NCBI GenBank assembly: GCA_025765595.1 | Contig: JAIVFH010000319.1 | Span: forward strand, 1 to 28,675 | Origin: Obelidium mucronatum | Lineage: Eukaryota; Chytridiomycota; Chytridiomycetes; Chytridiales; Chytriomycetaceae | Length of the DNA stretch: 28,675 nt | Reading direction: 5' to 3' | The notes under the pieces: model-generated | The model's database searches: none | Seen by the model: only the letters and a program-made list of their open reading frames with translations | Told to the model about the DNA's origin: nothing | Shown: piece by piece, positions 19,201 to 28,675 of the stretch | Layout: every line of letters begins with the position of its first letter | Numbering within the stretch: position 1 is the stretch's first letter | Translations under genes and position numbers: made by a program

Positions 19201-21242
19201 CACTGTGTCGCCAACATCGTCAATATGAAACATTCGATCTTTAAGCCCTCCTTCCTTTTTTCTGATGACTGGTTTTTGTTTGTTTGTTTTGTTTGTTTAA
19301 TACACGCCCAACTTGATTTTGTTTGTGGGATGTTTTTTTTCCAACCTTCGAGTGCGCCAGATTTCTTGGGAGGCATCCTAAACTGCCAGCACAGAATGAT
19401 TTCTGCTGACGCGGCGACAACGTGAGTTTTGGTGATGCGAACGATTTTTGGAGCAAACGGAATGTGCCTTGTTTCAATGGCAGTTCCAATTGAGTTTGCG
19501 ACCGTAAGAATATGGCTGAAAAGTGTTTAAGTTTAATCAGTGTTGATTTGGGGTTGATTTCAACTGTTTGCTCACTTTTCGCCATCATCAGCTTTGGAGA
19601 CCAACAAACAATATTCACCGTGAGCCGTCATGATTGAGAGCTTATTCACTAGTCTTTTATGAACGAACATGTAGTTTGTTAATGTACTTTTCATTTTAGA
19701 AACAAACACTCACTTCACGTGTCTCTCATTTGTTCTTGTATTCCAATACACAATTGTGGTCTCTGGCTGATCATACTTTTGAAATCCGTACGCAAGAACA
19801 TCTTGAGCAAAGAAGCACCATTTATAGTCAGGGGCGAATATTCGCAAAGTAGATGAACGAATCCACAGCGAGTGCGATCCGGAGGCCGCCATGTTCCCAT
19901 GAAAGTGATGTTATTTTCTTTCCGGGAACTTTCAACGATCTCAGATACTGTGAAGGGTATAATCAGCTTTTTGTGAAGGTATGGCATTCTCTGTAAATAC
20001 CTGGCCGAAAGGGTCATAAAATTGCACGACGCTGACTTCCTTTTCGTCTCCTTGGGCGCTTCTTGCAAACTGGATTCCTGATACAGCAAGGACCGATCCA
20101 AAATTATTCCATTTCACGTTGAGGAACCTCATATTTGTGTCAAGAACGAGAGGTGCTGGAAAAAAATTAAATGGAAATTCAGTCTGTGCAATTATTTGTC
20201 GAGAGATTTCGTACATTGATCTTTATCGTCTCTCATGATTTGAATCTTTCCATTCTCAAAAGCTATCGCGAGACAAGGAGCTTTGGGCTCAACATATCCG
20301 TTGCTTCCATTATACCAATCCATGGCCGATATTTTCAAAGTTGTCGCTGTCTCACTGCAGTAAACAGGAAGTTTCGCCTGTGTTTTATTTTTCAGTTGTA
20401 ATGGACAAAAAACCGCTCTTTGAAGGACAAACCAGAAAAGTTCCAGTTCCATCATAATAATGCAATTCTCCCGAACTTAATCCAAAGAGAATGCTTTTTC
20501 CATCCGGAGACCATTGAACATGTGAAAGGGTGACTTGTTTGAGCTCTTTGCCCCAAATTCGATTCCCATCAACAGATCCAACAATGACGGCACCTGCGTG
20601 AAAGAAAAGTTTAAAGAGATGGTTCCAGCATTGGAAGTTGTGAGATAGTCCATCATTCAAACTTGTACCATCTTCATAAATAATGCAGATTCGAGACCCA
20701 TCTTTGCTCCACTCCATATCAGCCACCACGCTTTTATTTCGGTTATTGATCATCTCTTCGTACCTAGACACAAAGACAGAGTTTTGCCGCGTCAGATGTC
20801 ACTGCAAAAGATGTCGCATGAAAATTACCATACTCCTTTGTACAGAATCCAAACAATAATCAATCCATACTGATCTGAAGTTGTGAGTTTTCTGTGCTGC
20901 TCATTCCATTTGGAGACAACCACGGCGCCTGATGCATGCCGATGATGTCTTTAACTTGTTGTACTAAAAAAGAAAGAATAAATAAAAGCCTGACCAGTGT
21001 GCCCCTCGAGTGTTTGATTCATGCTCAAATTGCTAGTGGCCGCTGCCTCAGCCGGCTTCTTTCCATCGGCCGGAACAGCAGCTGATGCCCGCAGCGGCCG
21101 GGGGAGGATTCTCGAGCTTCAGCACCTTCAGCAGTCCGTCTTCGCCCCCACACGCGATCCAGCCCTGGTCGTTGTCCCACGCGACGGTGCGCAGCTTGAT
21201 TCCGTTTGGAATCGCGATTTTCTTGGACAGAAACACAAACAT
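16254..21242 (-). CDS. WDR35: intraflagellar transport protein IFT121/WDR35 (IFT-A)
   Basis: IFT-A subunit for retrograde transport and membrane-protein entry in the flagellum. The order of conserved segments follows animal WDR35 end to end. N-terminal WD40 region: [90 protein letters not shown]. Then the TPR-like part: [71 protein letters not shown]. The C terminus has a zinc-binding region ([27 protein letters not shown]). At least a dozen introns are visible. First exons: 20995-21242, 20829-20928, 20669-20763. Three apparent one-base insertions break the frame, at 21088-21090, 19830 and about 16756, while flanking residues stay conserved. Presence of this gene argues for a zoosporic organism. 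Confidence 0.92.
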
Positions 21243-21389
21243 TCTTTCTTTGCGAGAGAGAAGTTTGTCACGTTTTAATCCTCTATGCAAGAAATCATTG
21301 TAACTGGAATGCTGGATATTTATGCGTTATAAGTAATATATGGGCCACACGAGAATTGTTCTAATTATAATATCAACTTCAAATTAAAA
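21243..21389. promoter_or_regulatory. divergent upstream region of IFT121 and the first NACHT gene
   Basis: 147 bp between opposed start codons, AT-rich toward the NACHT side. No defined motif. A 5' extension of the IFT121 frame (16 codons) overlaps its left part but is poorly conserved. Confidence 0.35.
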
Positions 21390-24100
21390 ATGCTCGGAAC
21401 GCTTGAGACATTCATCTTCTCTCTCGTTGCTGTTCCTCAACAGGGCAAAGCTCGAATTAAGGTCTCTTACGATGGGAGATACTTACATTATCGATCTTGA
21501 AGCCCAGACAATCGACTGTCTCAAGAAAGAGGTAATGATCTCATGGATCAATGATCACACAACGCTAATCCACAGTTCCACACCTATTCAGATGAGTCGA
21601 AAGTTGGATCTCGATATTGGACAAGTGTTGATCAAGATAGAGTTCGATGGAGAGCTTTGCATTCTTGAAAGTGACTCTACTGCTGGCTGAAACGATCTCT
21701 ACTTTCAAGTTCAACAAACAAACTTGCAAAAGTATTTGTCATTTCAGAAGCCGCAGAAGACTTTGGCTTCTAGTCCTGTTCAAGGTGGTGGTGAACCAAA
21801 ACCTGAAGTGTCTTTCAGAACTACAGCGGCAGTGACCTCTACAGCAGTATTAAATCCAAGCTCTATCACCGATTTGTTTCAGGAAAACGAGTTTGATGTT
21901 ATGCTCTCATACCAGTTGAGTGGTGTCTTTCCACTTTCGCTCCACCAGCGGACTGAAATTTTGAATTAGGTGGGATTCACAAGCCAAGGTTCTTCTAATC
22001 AAGGAAGCATTGAAGTACCCGCTACAATCTCAAAGTATGGATGGATATCGACAAAATGCGTGACAACATCTTTCGTTCAATGGCCGAAGCCGTCGACAAG
22101 AGTAAAGTCGTTGCGGCTTTTGTCAACTCGAAATATCAGGTTTGTATTGCAGTATTTTTTTTTTCAGATACAAAGTACTTAGCATATTCCATTTCAGAAT
22201 TCTCCAAACTGCCTTTCGGAATTGAGTTACGCTCGTGATCGTAAAAAGAAGATTGCCCCTGCAAGAGACTTTCATGGCATAGAAGACGCCAAAGGCCCGG
22301 TCTATATCATGATTGCTGGAGCCTTATATTGCAACTTCACAGACAAGGAACCTGGTACCGCCGACTTTGACTCCGAAATTGATAACCTCTACAAAAATAT
22401 CCAGCTCTATTTGGAACTGATATGGAGCGTTTAAAGAAGCAGCAGAATGAAGACAGCAAGCAGCAATCGACTGCAGCTGTACCAAAGATTGCGGAACTGG
22501 AAAAAAGTAATCTCGAGAACTGGCTCAAACCGGTTGATTTCCAGGATGACGTTGGTTCGTACGCAAATGCATATGTTAAGGGAACTCGTTTGTGGGCTGT
22601 TGAAATGGTCAACGAGTGGCTTCAAAACGAAGAGGAGCGCGTTTTGTGGCTTAACGGAGGCGCTGGTTTGGGAAAATCATTTATTGCCTGGCTCGTCAGT
22701 CAGAATCTACCGGCCACGTACCAACTGGGCTCCGCATTTTATTGCCGCCACAATGATGCTCAGAAAAACAATGCCGAGAGCTTGGTAGCGACTTTGGCAC
22801 ATGATCTTTCAGTGGTTTTGCCAGAACTGCAGGCGCACCTTGAAATTGTCCGACTTGCTGATGAAAAACGTGTTAGCCGACGGAAACGTGAGCATTCTTA
22901 CGAACCCACGTAAGGCTTTCAAGAGTCTGCTGTTGGATGGATTTCAAGTCCATTCAGAATCCTCCACAACGCAACATTTTGATTATAATCGATGCTTTGG
23001 ATGAATGTGGAAAGCAAGGCGATGCTACTCGTGCAGCATTATTGGATTGGATCACCAAAGACGCTGCTCAATTCCCTGCATATATCAAGCTATTTGTGAC
23101 CGCAAGGCCTGAAATCGACATTTTCGAGGCTCTTCAATCTCTGAAATCGTCCTGCTTGGTCCCATCGGATGATCTTAATCAAGCCGATATTCGGACTTTC
23201 GTTGTGGAATCGTTTCACCTGCGATTTCAATCCACTAAACAAGCAAGATGTCGAATTTGTTGCCGAATCCGCCAAAAAACTTGCAGAGAAGGCAGACGGT
23301 GTCTTTATCTACGCATCACTGGCGTGCGAGGAACTCAAACAACGTATTTTCACTTTGGCGGAAGCTAATGAAGGTCAAATCAATCTCAGCGTTCTACCTG
23401 AATTTGTGGAAGAATATCAAGGCGGTATTGATCAAGTTTACACGAAAGCGCTTGTTCGAGCCTTTGAGCAGGCTGACGCAGCGTCCATCACTATGTTCCA
23501 GAAAGTCATGGGGGTTATTGTAGCAGCCAGAGAACCTCTCACACAAGACACTATTGCAAGTCTTTTGGATATCAAGACTTTTGCAGTTGGATCCTTGATT
23601 ATGCAAATTCGGCCGATTTTGAAAATTGATGAAATGGGTCTAATCTCTGTTCTCCACAAGAGTTTGACTGATATTCTGACGTCTCCTACTCGAAGCGAGG
23701 ATCCCCGCTTCCTCATTAATCTTGGACAAGTCCATTCCGATATAACTGTTCGAAGTTTCGATCTGATTCAGGAGCTCAACAGCACAACCCCCTCATCCAG
23801 TCACATCTACGCTTGCTCCTTTTGGGCTGATCATTTGATGTAAAACGAATCAACACCATTCTCGCGGTCTATTAGCCGCGTTGGAGAGATTCGTCCAAGA
23901 TTCAATTGTGGATTGGGTTTTTGCTTTGGCTGTTGCTCAAAAATTAAATGCCACCCTTTCTCCCAAGTCTGGAGTCCGCCATGCAATTCCTGAGCGCGCG
24001 GTTTTCTGTCGATGGCGGCAATGAAGTAGTTCCACGGCTGATCCACGCTCTTATGGATTTTTGTGCGGTGGATAGGCTTGGAGGAAACAGTCTTGAGTGA
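21390..24100 (+). pseudogene. header-TIR-NACHT (NLR-like) protein, copy 1, frame-broken
   Basis: Paralogue of the gene at 26465, laid out the same way. Start MLGTLETFIFSL; a ubiquitin-like/CRN-type header (TYIIDLEAQTIDCLKKE, then MSRKLDLDIGQVLIKI); a TIR domain (NEFDVMLSY, KVVAAFVNSKYQ, SPNCLSELSYA with the putative catalytic Glu). Then NACHT: Walker A NGGAGLGKSF, Walker B IIIDALDEC, KLFVTARPE. A winged-helix-like part follows (GLISVLHKSLTDIL, ACSFWADHL) and a short C terminus (ERFVQDSIVDWVFALAVAQ, NEVVPRLIHALMDFC) ending at 24100. No WD, ankyrin or TPR repeats follow. Against copy 2 it has about nine one- or two-base insertions, e.g. near 21475, 21682, 21697, 21750, 22012, 22415, 22875, 22944 and 23240, and more after 23840. 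By analogy STAND NTPases with TIR act in cell-death or NAD-cleaving immunity. Decay or sequence error cannot be told apart here. Confidence 0.75.
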
Positions 24101-25917
24101 GGCGTGGCGAGCCGCCGTCAAAAGAATTCACTGAGCCTTATGATGCCATTGGGGAAGTTGATTTCGAAATTAATGACGAGGTGGACAGCTCAAAGACGGA
24201 CGAATGCTGAAGAAGATGAAGAAGAGGCTTTGGAAGGTACTGACGAATCTCTTGAACTCAAACGCACCGAAGGTAAGAGCCAAATCCACTCATTTGCATT
24301 ATTTGGAATAAATGTAAATCAAAGTTATTCAAGATATAGTGCTCCACTTGCCATGCTCCTGCTCCATCAAAGAAAAAACGGCAGCAACCAGTCGTGAAAG
24401 AGGACGACATTGTGCAGTCGGTTGAAGACTTTGATAGCAATATTCCTGACGAGAGTTGCATGCCTTTGAATGACATTGAATCAAAAAGCGAAGGTACCGT
24501 TGAGTTGTACATCTTTGGGATTCTAATCCATGAGTAGAAGAGGGACCATCTGGCTGAAGCAGAGAAATGAAAAGAAGGAACGAATCCAGGAGCAAGTGGA
24601 TGCAACTTTGCAGCAAATGAGTCTTGCTTTGAATCGCCAGGATAAGCTGGAAACACTTGTTCAACAATCGGAGGAGCTCTCGCAGACCGCCCAAAGTTTC
24701 AAGAAACAATCAAAGAAAGAGAGTATTTTCAGTCGCTTTTTCGGTGCCATTGGAGGTTTGTTGGTTGTTTCACAAATATTCTAAAAAAAATATGCTGAAT
24801 ACTTTGACTGTAAAGGGGGAGCAAAGCCGTCACCTGCGCCTGCACCTGCACCTGCCGTGGAAAGTAGTAAAATTCAGCTACAAGAGCCACTGGCAGGGGC
24901 AGCTCCTTTGGATGTGTCACTTCCGTCAGTAACCAACTGCACAAGTCGCTTCATCGATTATAGCTGGGGCACCCTTAAGGGCAGAATTTGGTAAGCTCGA
25001 TCAATGACAAAACTGCTGGCGCTGAATAAATTACCTAGATTCTTCATTGCCTCCAACGCGTCTCTCAAGTGCGCCGCGGCCGTCTTCTTCTCCAGCAACC
25101 GTATTGGAATCGTTACCGACTGCCTGGTAAGGAATCGCATTGGATGAATATTCTTGTTTTGCCTTTAATTGTGTTTTTGATTTGAAGCCTCAGCGACCCA
25201 AACTTTTCCGCCGATTGGTAGTTCACTGCCGCTATCGCCGGCACAACAAATCCCAGCAGCCAGTTCGTACTTATTCAATGCAAGGTTAGGTCTTCAAGCT
25301 CCAGGCTCTGCAGGCAGTTATTCGTCGCCACCGCCTCCTCCACCACCAGCCATAATTCCAACAAAACGTTCGTTCAACACCTCGATTCTTTTATTTTCAT
25401 TGTTATTTAAATTGTTTTCCAGCAATTCAAGCACCGCAGGCTCCTGCAACAATCAAACGCCATGGAACCACCAAAGTGTTTTTGTCTTTCCAGTTAAGTT
25501 CCCCGACAGCCCGCGCGATTCCCTCCTTTTTTTTTCTCTAAACTACAAAAAAAACATAGCTCTGAATCGTCCTCTTTCGTGACTTCTCTTTCCGAATATC
25601 TTGTCGATACTTATGGAGTAAACATTCAAATCATTCAAGGACAATTCAAGGAAATGGATTCCTGCGATTTCGTGATTATCGTCCTTTCCCCAAAATACGA
25701 AACGTCAAAATGGCATCGCAAGGAAGCCGGTTACGCCGTCATGACCAAGAAAGAATTGATCCCAATTTTGGTGGACCAAGAAGGTGGTGTTGTTGAAGGG
25801 GATGATATTCCTGGGTTGTCGATTGTGGGTGAAAGAGTTGTGGATTTGAGAGGAAGTAAAGGAGAGGATATTGCTGCCGAGGCGGTGGCTCGAATCGATG
25901 AAATGTCACTGTTGTGA
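24101..25917 (+). CDS. SNARE-like coiled coil, proline-rich linker and C-terminal TIR domain
   Basis: Multi-exon gene; the 5' exons are uncertain. Acidic segments come first (EPYDAIGEVDFEINDEVD; EEDEEEALEGTDESLE; KEDDIVQSVEDFDSN). At 24584-24745 lies a heptad helix IQEQVDATLQQMSLALNRQD followed by KLETLVQQSEELSQTAQSF. From the Arg onward it matches R-SNARE spacing (zero-layer Arg, then hydrophobics), but four residues are missing before it. A polybasic stretch follows and no membrane segment. Then PAPAPAPAV, a Pro run (PPPPPPPAIIP) and the TIR domain: exons 25188-25367, 25423-25492, 25560-25917 join in frame. TIR marks: KVFLSF, CDFVIIVLSPKYETSKWHRKEAGYAV with the NADase-type Glu, LIPILVDQEGG; stop at 25915. 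At least two frame mismatches occur upstream (about 24205 and 24565), so a single protein is likely but unproven. Confidence 0.6.
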
Positions 25918-26464
25918 TTCAAAAAAAAAGACTTTGACAGACATAATTATTTTGTGCAACTACTGACGATTCCATCGTCTATATTGGTAATAACTTTTCG
26001 GTGGTACTCATATTACTAGAAACTACCGCAAGACTTAAACCAAGCGCACTTGTTTTCGATTAAGCGAGGATAGATTGCTTTGTATCCCTGCATTTGTATG
26101 GAGCTCCCGTCACTTTTCCACTTTCAACTTGATCCGGGCTTCTCCCGCAGGTCTCATATATCGTCTTAAGTATGACTTTTAGTTTAGGATTTTTTGTGTC
26201 GCTGACTCTACTGTAGTACTTTGTTATGGGCTGTTGTGCTTCTAGAAAAATTAAACCACATTCCGCATTTAAGTTGCTGACAGATCAACTTAATCCTTTA
26301 AGGCCTCTGGATCTTCAGAAGGGATATGGATGCGTCAGCTTGAATCTTTAAATTCTGCTGCGCAAGCCACGTGGAAGAATTCTTGAAAAGAGTCATCGTT
26401 ACGCAGTTGCTCAAGGTCAGTCGGTATGAGTACAAGTCCGGTGAATTTTAATTTGATTTTGAAA
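25918..26464. other. intergenic between the SNARE-TIR gene and NACHT copy 2
   Basis: Apart from the small frame at 26226-26351 I see no gene. On the minus strand a 70-codon frame (26335-26547) overlaps the start of copy 2 and is probably a shadow. No similarity to the region upstream of copy 1 is evident, so the duplication seems to begin near the start codon. Confidence 0.4.
26226..26351 (+). CDS. 41-aa frame with a dual-acylation-type N terminus
   Basis: The frame begins MGCCASRKIKPHS, a good fit to N-myristoylation at Gly2 with palmitoylation at Cys3/Cys4 and a following basic patch. It ends after 41 residues at TAA. It could be a small peptide, the first exon of a larger gene, or chance. 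No domain or paralogue is visible in the window. Confidence 0.25.
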   Translation: MGCCASRKIKPHSAFKLLTDQLNPLRPLDLQKGYGCVSLNL

Positions 26465-28675
26465 ATGCTAGGAACGCTCGAAACGTTTATCTTCTCGCTG
26501 ATCGCTGCTCCTCTGCCGGGGAAAGCGCGTGTTAAAGTCGTGTACAATGGGGAAACTTATATTATTGATCTCGAAGCTCAGTCAATCAATTGCTTGAAGA
26601 AGGAGGTATTGTACTCAGCTAAAGAGAACAAAGGTCACAAAGCACCTAATCCACCAAATCTCAGATGAGTCGAAAATTAGACCTTGATACTAGCCAAGTG
26701 CTTATCAAGATAGAATGCGATGGGGAGCTTTGCATTCTTGAAAGTGACTCTACTCTGGCTGAAACGATCTCTCTTTCAAATTCAACAAACAAACTTGCAA
26801 AAGTATTTGTTTTTCAGAAGCAAGCTTTGATTTCTACAGACCATCCAAAGACTGAAATGTCGTCGCGTAGTATCGCTACAGTTACTACCCCAACCTCCCC
26901 AACATTGGTGAATTCAAGCACAATCAATGATTTGTTTCCTGAAAATGAGTTTGATGTTATGCTGTCATATCAGTTGAGTGTCACTTGTTGCATGATTAGA
27001 ACATCGCACTAATTGCTTTTCTCAGGTGGGATTCACAAGCCAAGGTTCTTCTGATCAAGGAAGCATTGAAAAGCCGATACAATCTCAAAGTATGGATGGA
27101 TGTCGATAAAATGCGCGACAATATCTTCCGTTCAATGGCCGAAGCCGTCGACAAGAGTAAAGTCGTTGCTGCCTTTGTCAACTCGAAATATCAAGTTCGT
27201 GTTGCCTTATTTTTGCATTGTCTCCTAAAAAAAGTTCCAATTTTCATTTTTAGAAATCGCCAAACTGCCTCTCTGAGCTGAGCTATGCTCGCGACCGCAA
27301 AAAGAAAATTGCTCCTGCTCGTGACTTTCATGGCGACGAAGAGGCAATGGGACCTGTCTATATTATGATTGCTGGATCATTGTATTGCAACTTTACAGGC
27401 AAGGAGCCTGGTACTGCCGCTTTTGATTCCGAAATCGATAGCCTCTACAAAAATATTCGGCTTTATTTGGATGATATGGAGCGTTTAAAGAAGCAACAGA
27501 ATGAAGGCAGCAAACTTACGGCTCGAGTACCAAATGTTTTGGAATTGCAAAAGAGTGAACTGGAGATCTGGCTCAAACCAGTTGATTTCCGCTGCGATGT
27601 GGACGCCTATTCAAAAGCATATGTGAAGGGGACTCGTTTGTGGGCTGTTGAAATGGTGAATGGGTGGCTACAGAACGAAGATGAGCGCGTATTGTGGCTT
27701 AACGGAGGCGCTGGTTTGGGCAAGTCGTTCATTGCCTGGCTCGTTAGTCAGAGCTTACCTGTCACATATCAACTGGGCTCTTCATTTTATTGCCGCCACA
27801 ACGACGCTCGGAAAAACAATGCCGAGAGTTTGGTGGCTACCTTGGCATACGATCTTTCGTTGGTCTTGCCGGAACTCCGCACGCACATCGAAATTGTTCG
27901 ACTTGCTGATGAAAAACGAGTTGCGGACGGAAACGTGAGCATTCTTTCAAACCCACGTAAGGCTTTCAAGAGTCTGCTGTTGGATGGTTTCAAGTCCATT
28001 CAAAATCCCCCACAACGCAACATTTTAATTATAATCGATGCTTTGGATGAATGTGGAAAGCAAGGCGATGCTACACGTACAGCATTGTTGGATTGGATCA
28101 CCAAAGACGCTGCTCAATTCCCTGCGTATATCAAACTATTTGTGACCGCAAGGCCCGAAATCGACATTTTCGAGGCTCTTCAATCTCTGAAATCGTCCTG
28201 CTTGGTTCCAACGGATGATCTCAATCAAGCCGATATTCGGAGATTCAGTTTTGGATCGCCTTATTTGCGATTTCAACCCGCAAAACAAAAAGATGTCGAA
28301 TCTGTTTCAGAATCTGCAAAACTACTAGCTGAAAAGCCGATGGCCTCTTCATTTATGCGTCCCTTGGCTTGTGAGGATCTGAAACGGCTGATTTTCGCAT
28401 TAGCCGAACAAAATAATGGCCAAATCAGTCTTAATCTTCTACCTAGCTTTGTTGAAGAATATCAAGGCGGTATAGACCAAGTGTATACAAAAGCACTTAT
28501 CAGAGCCTTTAAGAATACTGATACCGCATCAATCAGCCTATTTCAAAAGTGATGGGTGTTATTATTGCAGCCAGAGAGCCGCTCTGTCAAGACACTATTG
28601 CCAAGGTCTTTGAATATCAAGACTTTGCAGTTGGATCCTTGATTATGCAAATTCGGCCAATTCTGAAATTGATGA
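26465..28675 (+). CDS. header-TIR-NACHT (NLR-like) protein, copy 2, runs off the window
   Basis: Exons 26465-26605, 26665-26972, 27026-27194 and from 27254 join in frame across introns of 59, 53 and 59 nt. Order: header (TYIIDLEAQSINCLKKE; KLDLDTSQVLIKIECDGE; KLAKVFVFQ), residues 1 to about 120; TIR from NEFDVMLSYQ (splice inside the Gln codon) through KVWMDVDKMRDNIF and SPNCLSELSYA to about residue 235; linker; NACHT with Walker A NGGAGLGKSF near 355, Walker B IIIDALDEC near 463 and KLFVTARPE. Two compensating frame slips occur at about 28335-28370, where copy 1 reads ADGVFIYASL. A one-base loss near 28548 creates a TGA at 28550, while homology to copy 1 continues to the window edge. Likely an intracellular sensor whose TIR could cleave NAD; no target is evident. 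Confidence 0.8.

Noticed and set aside
23831..24121. Minus-strand frame opposite the 3' end of NACHT copy 1
   Set aside because: The plus strand shows conserved NLR tail segments in successive frames across the same bases.

Overview
The window reads as nuclear DNA of a flagellated (zoosporic) fungus, most likely a chytrid. Genes are dense on both strands and cut by many short spliceosomal introns, mostly 45-75 nt. A secreted GH18 chitinase sits beside the fungal-type trafficking genes BET5 and a Gts1-like ArfGAP. The ciliary transport gene IFT121/WDR35 is present, and Dikarya lack it. Genus cannot be named from the sequence.

Layout, left to right. 231-1006 (-) is BET5/TRAPPC1 in three exons. 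It is divergent, across 70 bp, from 1077-3390 (+), an ArfGAP/UBA/Gln-rich protein. 3809-6655 (+) is a secreted GH18 chitinase with three six-cysteine modules and a Ser/Thr-rich tail, broken by one apparent frameshift. 6957-7330 (+) is a relic Crinkler (CRN)-type header. 7521-9973 is a whole PIF/Harbinger-like DNA transposon: 35-bp terminal inverted repeats, a 3-bp AAT target duplication, a DDE transposase relic on + and a divergent accessory gene on -. 10638-10915 is a solo LTR with a perfect 5-bp target duplication. 11097-13733 (-) is an alpha-arrestin-like gene. 14206-16104 (+) is a complete three-exon CRN-type protein (ubiquitin-like header, P-loop NTPase, REase-like C terminus). 16254-21242 (-) is IFT121/WDR35.

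From 21390 to the right edge lies an innate-immunity-like cluster. It holds two tandem paralogues of a header-TIR-NACHT protein (21390-24100 and 26465 to beyond the end). Between them is a separate gene (about 24101-25917) whose exons encode acidic segments, an R-SNARE-like coiled coil, proline-rich linkers and a C-terminal TIR domain. A 163-bp piece of that TIR exon also lies, almost unchanged, in reverse orientation directly upstream of the intact CRN gene. This links the two loci by a recent copying event.

The most notable content is this set of conflict or self-recognition modules (CRN, TIR, NACHT, SNARE-like) interleaved with transposable elements among ordinary trafficking and ciliary genes. 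A caution runs through the window: single-base frame breaks occur in the chitinase, IFT121, the transposase and both NACHT genes. Some of these may be assembly errors and not true decay. Every domain call is from reading the sequence by eye; no search was run.
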